From the NCBI GenBank assembly GCA_026214975.1, contig CM047805.1, forward strand, positions 2,046,001-2,110,000: DNA of 64,000 bases, read 5' to 3'. This document shows, piece after piece, positions 56,946-64,000 of the stretch (within the stretch, counting starts at the first letter, position 1; each line of letters opens with the position of its first letter). This DNA comes from Gentiana macrophylla (Eukaryota > Streptophyta > Magnoliopsida > Gentianales > Gentianaceae). A program made the position numbers and the translations under genes. Below the pieces are notes generated by a model. It made no database searches. It had not been told where the DNA came from and saw only the letters and a program-made list of their open reading frames with translations.

Positions 56946-59900
56946 GCCCCCCTCAAACTCAAGGGGGTGGAGACCACATTGAGTTTGTGTTGAAAATCTT
57001 CAAACTTGGAGCCAGAAGTAGCCTTGGTAAACACATCAGCAACCTGATCAGCTGAAGGTACAAACTGAACCTGGAGCTTGCCTTGAAGGACTTGATCACG
57101 AACAAAATGAACATCGAGTTCAATGTGCTTTGTCCTAGCATGAAAGACTGGATTATACGCTAAGGACTGAGCACCAATGTTATCACACCATGCTATAGGT
57201 TTGGAAGTTAAAGGCATCTTAAGTTCCTGTAGCAGGGATCTAATCCACTGCATTTCTGCTGCTAAATGAGCTAAAGCCCGATACTCAGACTCAGTACTGG
57301 AACGAGAGACAACTTGTTGTTTTTTAGAGCACCAAAAAACAAGAGACCCCCCAATATAAACACAGTAACCAACAACAGATTTTCTCTCAACAGTGTCACA
57401 CCCCCAATCAGCATCCGAGAAACCAATAAGATTAAGAGAGGAGTGAGGACTAAAATGCAGGCCATAGTGTAAAGTACCTTTAATGTAACGCAACAAAAGT
57501 TTAAGAGCCTGCCAGTGAATGACAGTGGGACGTTGCATGAACTGGCTGAGAGTGTTAACAGAGTACACAATATCTGGCCTAGTGTACGTAAGATATTGGA
57601 GTGCCCCAAGAATGCTCCTATAAAAGGATGGATTGTGCATAGCAGTACCTGTATTGGTGTAGAGTTTTGTACCAACAGACATTGGTGTGAGCACAAGCTT
57701 GAGATTGGACAGCCCTATTTTATCCAGAAGCTGCATAGCATACATGTGCTGGGACAGATAAAGTCCAGTATCATCTCTGTGAGCTTGAATGCCCAGAAAA
57801 TGACTGAGCTCGCCTAGGTCCTTAAGAGCAAATCTGGAGTTCAGAAGATGAATAAACCTTTGAATGCTTGATGAGTAATTCCCTGTTGATAAGATATCAT
57901 CCACATAGACTAAAGCATACAAAAGAGTATTGTTATTGTGGAAAACAAATAAGGAGGAATCAGATTTAGCTTGTGTAAACCCCCAATGTAGCAGCTGTGA
58001 TCTGAGCTCTTCAAACCATGCCCTAGGGGCCTGTTTAAGGCCATAAAGGGCTTTCTTCAAGTGGCAAACATGTGTAGGTTGATCCTTAGAGACAAAACCT
58101 TCTGGCTGAGGCATAAACACAGACTCATAAAGAGTACCATTTAAAAAAGCATTATTTATGTCTATTTGGTGAATTTTCCAGTTTTTAGCAACAACCAGAG
58201 CCAAAACCACCCTAATGGTGGAGGATCGAACCACAGGACTAAAGGTTTCATTATAGTCCAAACCAGGGGTTTGTAGGAACCCCTTAGCTACAAGCCTAGC
58301 CTTATACTTTTGTACTGTACCATCAGGTTTTAGTTTAACCTTGAACACCCATTTGTTGCCAACCAATCTTTGACTGGGACAAGAAGGGACAAGATCCCAA
58401 GTATGGTTCTTTATGAGAGCTGAATATTCCTCTGCCATGGCTTTGCTCCATTCTGGATGGGCAAGAGCCTCTGAAACCTGTGTAGGTTCTGTTGGATAGG
58501 GTGAGGGAACCTTAGAGGCAATAAAAGAAAAGGTTTTAGGCTTATAGATGCCAGACTTAGATCTGGTTTGCATATGATGAACAGGAGGTGGAGAGGTGGG
58601 GGGAGGAGAGGGTGAACTAGAAGTAGAACCTGATGAGGATGGAGAGCTGGAAGGAGCAGGTGTTGGAGGTGTTGTATGAGAAGGAGAAGGAAACAGGGTG
58701 TAGGAGGAATAGATGAAGTAGGTGTATGAGCAGTTGGTGTATGATGTGGTGTGTCAGGGCACACAGAGACCCCAGAACCAGGGAAAGAACCAGGCCTAGA
58801 TGAAACAGGAGTTGATGGTAATAGAGAGGAGAGAACAGGAGGGGAAGTGACAGGTTGTAACATGAAGGAAGTAATGGATTGGGAAGGGGGTGGCACATGA
58901 GATTGAGAAGTGGTACACTTAAAAGGGAATAAAGTCTCATCAAAGGTAACATTGCTAGAGATATAAATCCTACCAGTAGGGAAAGACACAAGGCTCCTTT
59001 ATGATTGGGACTTTGACCTAGATAGGTGCACCTCTCAGTGTGAAATTGAAACTTATGAGTGTGATAGGGTCTAAGGAGAGGGTAACAGGCACAACCAAAG
59101 GCCTTGAGACCGAGATAGTCAGGGATTTTGTGATACAAGGCTTCAAAGGGAGAGATATTTTTAAGAACAGGAGTAGGGAGAATGTTGATTAACCTGATAG
59201 CATAATGAAAAGCATGCCACCAGTAGGTTAAATGTAAGGATGCCTGGGCCAAAAGGGTAAGCCCTGTTTCAACTAGATGTCTGTGTTTCCTTTCTGCCTT
59301 ACCATTCTGAGGATGTTCATGAGGACAAGAGTACCTGATTTGAATGCCATGTTCTTGGAGAAATGGGATAATGGTTCTAAATTCTCCACCAAAGTCAGAT
59401 TGCAAAGCCTTAATGTGAGTGTTAAACTGATTTTCAGTCAGAGCCTTAAACTGTTTAAAAGCAAGAAAAGCATCAGATTTGTGTTTAAGAGGGTAAACCC
59501 AAGTGTACCTAGTGTAATCATCAAGAAAATGAATGTAATATAGATAACCAGATTTAGAATGAACAGGAGAGGGACCCCACAAATCAGTATGAATCAATTC
59601 AAGCACAGAACAAGTATGAGAAATAGAAACAGGATAAGGTCTAGCATGATGTTTGCCAAATTGGCAAGATTCACAGAAATCCAGGACAACAGAAGTAAAA
59701 GACATATTACACAATCTTTTGATTTGATTTAAAACAGAAACAGAGGGATGTCCTAGTCTTTGATGCCACACATTTGCATCATACTTAGGAGACAAATGAG
59801 CAACTAAAGACATACTATTATTAGAGGAAAGTGAAGGTGACTTCTCAGCAGAATGAGTCTTGGAGTGAAGGGATCTGACTGAGACACTGATTTGATAGAG

Positions 59901-61505
59901 GCCATCCTTAAGCACTCCTTCCAGAATGATTTTCTTGGTGAGGGTATCCTTCACAAAACAAGAATTAGCATGAAATTCTACAAACACAGAATTATCAGTA
60001 GTTAATTTGGAAATGCTTAACAGATTCTTAGTGATAGAGGGAACATGAAGAATGTTGTGAAGATAAAGATGAGAGTGATTAGATGTGGGAAGTTTAGAAT
60101 GCCCTATGTGATCAATTTTCAGGTTCTCACCAGATCCAACAGTCAAGGATTCAGAGCCCTCATATCCAGAGTTGATGTGCAGGTTGCTAAGATCAGATGT
60201 TACATGGCTAGTTGCTCCACTATCAGCATACCAGTATGGATCATTCACAGTATCAGGAGTGGCCAAATAAGCTGCATTTTGTCTAGGACCATTAGCTTGA
60301 TTTCCACCAGAACCACCATTAGAGTTTGGATTGGAGTATCTGAAGTAACACTCCACAGCAGTATGACCAACCTTTTTACAAATTTGACAAGTAGGTCTGT
60401 TGGAATTGTTATTGGTGGTATTATTCCCAGAATTTGCATTATTCCTGCCTCCCCTACCATGGCCATTTCTACCTCCTCTATTGCCTCTACCACGATCTGA
60501 AGGCCCTTGCCCTTTAGAGCCATTGTAACCAGATTGCTGTCCTGGATGTCTAGTTGTAGCAACACGAGCTGCATTTTGTCCCAAATCAGTGATGGTAGAG
60601 GAGTTAAGTCGAAGAATCAGGCGTTCGTGAGTAAAGAGCTGTGATTGAACCTCCGTCCATGTCAGTGAACCAACCCTAGACGTCAGATTGACGATGACTG
60701 ATTCATATTCTTTCCCAAGACCACAAAGGGCAGCAAGAATGAGCTCTGAGGATGTTATGGGGTATCCTGCTGCAGCAAGACCGTCGGAATAGGATTTCAT
60801 CTTTGACAAATAATCATGCATAGAGGTTGATCCATTTTCGGCTTTCGCTAAGGCACCCTTAAATTCGAGCATACGGGCCTCCGATTGGCTGTTAAAGAGG
60901 GCTTCAAGAGTTCTCCAAACTTCATGAGATGTCTCACATCCCATAACTTCAAGTAACGCCTCCTCTGTCATTGAGCTTTTCAACCACCCTAGAAGAAGTT
61001 GATCCGTTTGATTCCACAACTCGACGGCCGGACCAAAGACTGGGTGACCAGGAATAGACGGAGGTCTAGCATTAGTGCCAAAAAGAAACCCATCCAAGCG
61101 GTGACCACGAATGACAGGCAGAATAGTGGAACGCCATAGAAGATAATTAGATCTGGTGAGTTTGACAGTGCATGTCTGACTCAGATTACTTCCAAACGGT
61201 GGTGTCACCGGAGGAGCAGCAAACAGAGAGTTGGGAAGGATAGTTGAAACTGTGGAAGGCACACCTGTAAGTGGCAAGGAAAACCCAGATCCCAGAGATT
61301 TTAGAGAAAACGGCGGTGCTGAAAGGTGACCGGAAAAATCAGAGGTGAACGGGAAGGAAATAGGAAACGAGAATTGTGGTAGAGAAGAAGATAAAGTAAT
61401 TTGTGGTGAAGTAGTAATAGTTGATGAAGAAGACACAGTTGTTGTAACCACTGAGGTCTCCACGGCGGAGGAGGGCGGTGGCACCGCCTCATCGGCGTTA
61501 GCCAT
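56921..61505 (-). CDS. Copia gag-pol polyprotein, two frameshifts
   Basis: The start codon is at 61505, just inside the primer site. One frame is open to 58989, the next covers 58989 to about 58700, and a third covers 58620-56921. Domains in order: gag (about residues 110-330), zinc knuckle CQICKKVGHTAVEC, protease DSGATSH, integrase zinc motif (WHQRLGHPS and CESCQFGKHH), integrase core with HTDLWGPS, LQSDFGGEF and HPQNGKAERKH (D,D,E), RT with QIDINNAFLNG and YVDDIL, and RNase H with FSDADWGCD and SSTESEYRALA. Integrase before RT shows Ty1/copia. The frame shifts by one missing base near 58985 (a run of C on the coding strand) and again near 58700, in the low-complexity linker between integrase and RT. 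All catalytic motifs are intact, so either the breaks are very recent or they are sequence errors. Confidence 0.95.
56946..56966 (-). other. Polypurine tract of the copia element
   Basis: Minus strand CCTTGAGTTTGAGGGGGGC adjoins the 3' LTR. The last codons of the polyprotein run through this site into the LTR. Confidence 0.75.
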
Positions 61506-61508
61506 AAT

Positions 61509-61521
61509 GGCTCTGATACCA
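61509..61521 (-). other. Primer binding site, initiator tRNA-Met type
   Basis: Minus strand TGGTATCAGAGCC, the classic complement of the plant initiator tRNA-Met 3' end, directly adjoining the 5' LTR. Confidence 0.95.
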
Positions 61522-61697
61522 AGATAAAGTTTGTACCGAAGAGAATTATCTCATTAGATTTCTGATGTGTACAACTGTGCCATTACATAGAATCAAATCT
61601 AACAATAATCTAACTTATTACACATGGCACCAACACATAGTGACACATGTCACAATACTACCACAATCACAATTATGTCATAGATATATCTCTAACA
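61522..61697 (-). repeat. 5' LTR of the copia element
   Basis: 176 bp, equal in length to the 3' LTR and differing at three positions (TACC/TACT, GAGA/GATA and GTCA/GTTA on the plus strand). Confidence 0.95.
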
Positions 61698-61944
61698 ATA
61701 TACAACACACTGAAGTATTCTAATATGGTTCTTTTTAATATTTTTTTAGACCAGTTGTTTTTAATATCGACCTCAAGATAAATAATATTTTCTTATCTTA
61801 AGCATTGCAAAAACACATAAAATAAAAAACACCAAGAAATGACCGGCGGCAATGTAGATTGTAAAGAAAAATTACATATAATATTATATTTTTACTTGAT
61901 GTAAACAACTATGTACAGAAACAGAAACAGTCAATCCTATCGAG

Positions 61945-62780
61945 TCTAAATAAAATAATGATATTTTTTAGAGAAAAAAAAAAGAAAAGAAAAGAAAATT
62001 AAAGATAAGACAAAGATCTAAATCATCGAATCTCTCTTTTCCTTTTCAATAAAAAAAAAGAAAAAAAAGAAAAAAAAAGGTAAAAGACCTTTTGCCCTCT
62101 GTGGTTTCTCAATTGAAGCTTTTGCCCCCTCGTCGTTTAAAAATATATAGTTCACCTTCCTTGGGTTTTAAACAAACCATCAATTCTAAATTCCGACAAA
62201 TTTAAGAGAATATTCCGTCGGAATATTCCCTTTTTAAATAATATACCATTTTTACCCTCGGATTTCCAAGCTCGTTGCTAATGATCCCGTGAGTTCAAAT
62301 TTCAAAATTTCAATTTTCTTTTCCTTTCAATTTCGGCCGTTTGAAGGTGATAAAGAATTTCAGGTTCTGGGGGGGGGGGGGGGTTCTATTCTCTTGTTTT
62401 TTTCTGATGGAAAGACTTTTTTGGTATATAAAAGAAAAAGAAAAAGATAAATATAAGACTGAGGGTAAAATGGTATATTATTTAAAATGTAACATTCCGA
62501 CGGAATATTCTCTTATGTTTACCGGAATTTAGAATTGATGGTTTGTTTAAAACCTCAGGGGGGGTGAACCATATATTTTTAAACGACGAGGAGACAAAAG
62601 TTTCAATTGACAAACCACATGAGGACAAAATATCTTTTAACAAAAAAAAAAAAAATATACTCCTTTCACTTAAAAACAAAACCCATAGTAGATGTAATTT
62701 AGAACCTCGATGAAAGAATCTGTTTATGAATTTAATAATAATAAACTTGAAATATGGTCTCCTCCTGCTCATGTATGGAC
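61945..62780. repeat. Direct repeat X, right copy, split by a foldback element
   Basis: 61945-62075 and 62642-62780 match the left copy at 54655-54960. Copies of X thus flank duplicated block B on both sides in the same orientation. Confidence 0.82.
62079..62641. mobile_element. Foldback transposon (MITE or small MULE) with about 150-bp inverted ends
   Basis: The left arm begins GGTAAAAGACCTTTTGCCC. The right arm reversed begins TGTTAAAAGATATTTTGTCC. Both continue through CTCGTCGTTTAAAAATATAT, AAACAAACCATCAATTCTAA and AGAGAATATTCCGTCGGAAT. It sits in an A-rich run that is uninterrupted in the left copy of repeat X (54760-54777), so its target duplication cannot be seen clearly. The loop contains a run of 15 G at 62369-62383. 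Confidence 0.85.
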
Positions 62781-63764
62781 AATGATGTAGACACATATGT
62801 GATCTCCCGAATTCATCCCCCGATCTTTTTTTAGCCACACAGTTATATTAAAAAAGACAAAAAAAAAAATACAAACACAGGAATATTTTGGACTACAAAT
62901 TATACACTTTCGGGGGATGTCTGTGTACTTTTTATGTGCCAAAATCATTTTCCCTCATGTATCTTATATTCACGATTGAGTTATTTTTCAAATCAAATCA
63001 CACATATAAATTTTTTTTTTCCTTAACTAATATTTTTTTTATATGGTAAAATATATATTAATATACCATAAGAGAGTAAAAACTTTATATGCTAAACTAC
63101 AAGAGGCAAATAATATATTATGAAGATATGCTAAACTACATCAAACCATATATTAAGATACCATAAGAGATCAAAAGGGTTATGTAAAACTAAACGGGGG
63201 TAAAGTGTCATTTCTCCTTAAATAAAAAAAATTAAATAAAAGAGTATTTTATATGCCTTATAACAAAAAAATGACCGGCAACAAGAAAATATTGCTTCTT
63301 GTCACAGGCCTATAAATTTAGGCTCATGAAATACTGTAAATCACATCATTTCACCTCTCAATATTATTTACTTAAAAAGCAGAACAAAACTGAACAGAAC
63401 CTGATGGCCAGAGTTGCTTGCTTTTTCCTATGCTTTCTTTTTATCATGCCTGGTATATATATACGTATGCTTCTTCTTCTTCTTGTTTATTCTTTTTTAT
63501 GCCCCCTCTGTTCATGAGGAGGGAGCATTGGAATAAAAAAATACGGGGTCTTTAACGGAATCCTGTTTATTTATATATTTTGGGCACCCAATAATGAGAA
63601 AGAATAGTAGGTGGTTATTCAAGGAATCACACGTTATGTTTGCAAACCTGGATTGTTTCTTACCACACCTGAAATCGGTATTTTGAAAATCAATAATCCA
63701 TAAGAAGAAGGTAAAAGGTGGTGGAACAAAAACTTATTAGATACCGGAATCAATGGTATAATTC
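62781..63764. other. AT-rich intergenic sequence, no feature recognised
   Basis: Short repeated phrases such as AAACTACA...CCATATATTAAGATACCATA occur near 63060-63180. The open frames at 62482-62838 and 63299-63517 have no family-like features. I see no gene here. Confidence 0.4.
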
Positions 63765-63836
63765 TAGCAACTATTGGATTTGAACCAATGATTCTTGCCA
63801 TATGAAAACAATACTCTAACCGTCGAGTTGAGTATG
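63765..63836 (-). pseudogene. Degenerate organelle-type tRNA-Met (CAU anticodon)
   Basis: On the minus strand there is a D-arm like ACTCGACGGTTAGAG, an anticodon loop TTTTCATATG with CAT, and a perfect T-arm ATTGGTTCAAATCCAAT. This closely resembles the plastid elongator tRNA-Met(CAU), which is also found in plant mitochondria as a plastid-derived copy. The acceptor stem pairs at only about three of seven positions, and no CCA follows. It is therefore most likely a nuclear insert of organellar DNA that has decayed. How far the insert extends on either side is unknown. Confidence 0.6.
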
Positions 63837-64000
63837 AACATCTGGTCACACAAATTGCATAGTATTTTTCGCGATGCTGGGGCATTATTATTCAACCGTA
63901 CGCTTGTAATTTAAAAATCGGGTGAAGCCTATGCTATCTACAATGGTATCGCCTGAAGGATCGACTTTGGGATGGTGACCCTTCGAAAAGTTGATATTTA
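63837..64000. other. Window end, possible organellar insert
   Basis: The GC content rises compared with the preceding kilobase, and the sequence is free of AT repeats, but I cannot assign it. It may belong to the same organelle-derived insert as the tRNA-like sequence. Confidence 0.3.

Larger units (their letters stand above)
56770..61697 (-). mobile_element. Ty1/copia LTR retrotransposon, nearly intact
   Basis: A 4,928-bp element on the minus strand with 176-bp LTRs, flanked by the 5-bp duplication ATATA (56765-56769 and 61698-61702). The primer site and polypurine tract lie directly inside the LTRs. One gag-pol reading frame is broken twice by one-base deletions. The LTRs differ at 3 of 176 positions by my alignment, so the insertion is recent compared with everything else here. 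It sits in copy B of the duplicated block, and copy A has no such insert. The short LTRs suggest the Ale/Retrofit-type branch of copia elements, but this is only a guess. Confidence 0.96.
55021..61950 (+). repeat. Duplicated block, copy B (3' end of ANGUSTIFOLIA plus flank), interrupted by a copia element
   Basis: 55021-56769 and 61698-61950 together match copy A (29637-33560) without its MITE and LINE. Copy B has its own changes: a 15-bp duplication GACTAGTGAATTGCA at its start, about 70 bp near 55340-55405 not present in A, and an ATT microsatellite expansion at 56041-56119. Confidence 0.9.

Noticed and set aside
57515..57817. Plus-strand open frame of 100 codons within the copia RT region
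   Set aside because: It is the antisense shadow of the RT/RNase H coding sequence.

Overview
This window is nuclear DNA of a flowering plant, probably a eudicot. It holds spliced genes with GT-AG introns, AT-rich intergenic DNA, and dense Ty3/gypsy, Ty1/copia, LINE, hAT, MULE and Helitron sequence. The species cannot be fixed from the sequence. Only two host genes look complete. One is a plant endosulfine (six coding exons, CDS 18827-20487, 116 aa). The other is ANGUSTIFOLIA, the plant CtBP/BARS homologue (seven coding exons, CDS 23770-30608, about 635 aa). The ANGUSTIFOLIA exons carry three separate one-base deletions against an otherwise intact gene.

Layout. 1-15398: most of a large, decayed Athila-type Ty3/gypsy element on the minus strand, with one cut-off LTR, one complete LTR of about 2.06 kb, a tRNA-Asp primer site, gag-PR-RT-RNaseH-INT remnants, and two copies of a plant 'transposon protein' ORF beyond integrase. 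A hAT-like element is nested in it. 15399-17740: old repeat remnants. 17755-20800: endosulfine gene. 21476-22747: a Pack-MULE carrying part of a phi-class glutathione S-transferase gene. 23600-31000: ANGUSTIFOLIA, with several small transposons and a decayed tandem repeat in its introns. 29637-33560: a block starting in ANGUSTIFOLIA exon 6 that occurs again at 55021-61950. The two copies record each other's insertions: a LINE and a MITE in the first, a young copia element in the second. About 34.4-54.1 kb: a cluster of Helitron-like elements (one minus, then four plus, head to tail) with captured pieces of NOB1, SEC23 and a PRISE/progesterone 5-beta-reductase gene. 56770-61697: a nearly intact Ty1/copia element with 176-bp LTRs and a 5-bp target duplication. 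62079-62641: a foldback element. 63765-63836: a degenerate organelle-type tRNA-Met(CAU).

The genes do not form a pathway. The coherent story is genome turnover: a host gene whose last exons were copied about 25 kb downstream, with the Helitron cluster lying between the two copies. I see no evidence for a new defence or biosynthetic system. The observations most worth checking are the Helitron cluster with host-gene capture, the tandem 19-nt exon-like units inside one Helitron, the transposon-dated partial duplication of ANGUSTIFOLIA, the GST Pack-MULE, and the pattern of one-base deletions, which may point to assembly error.
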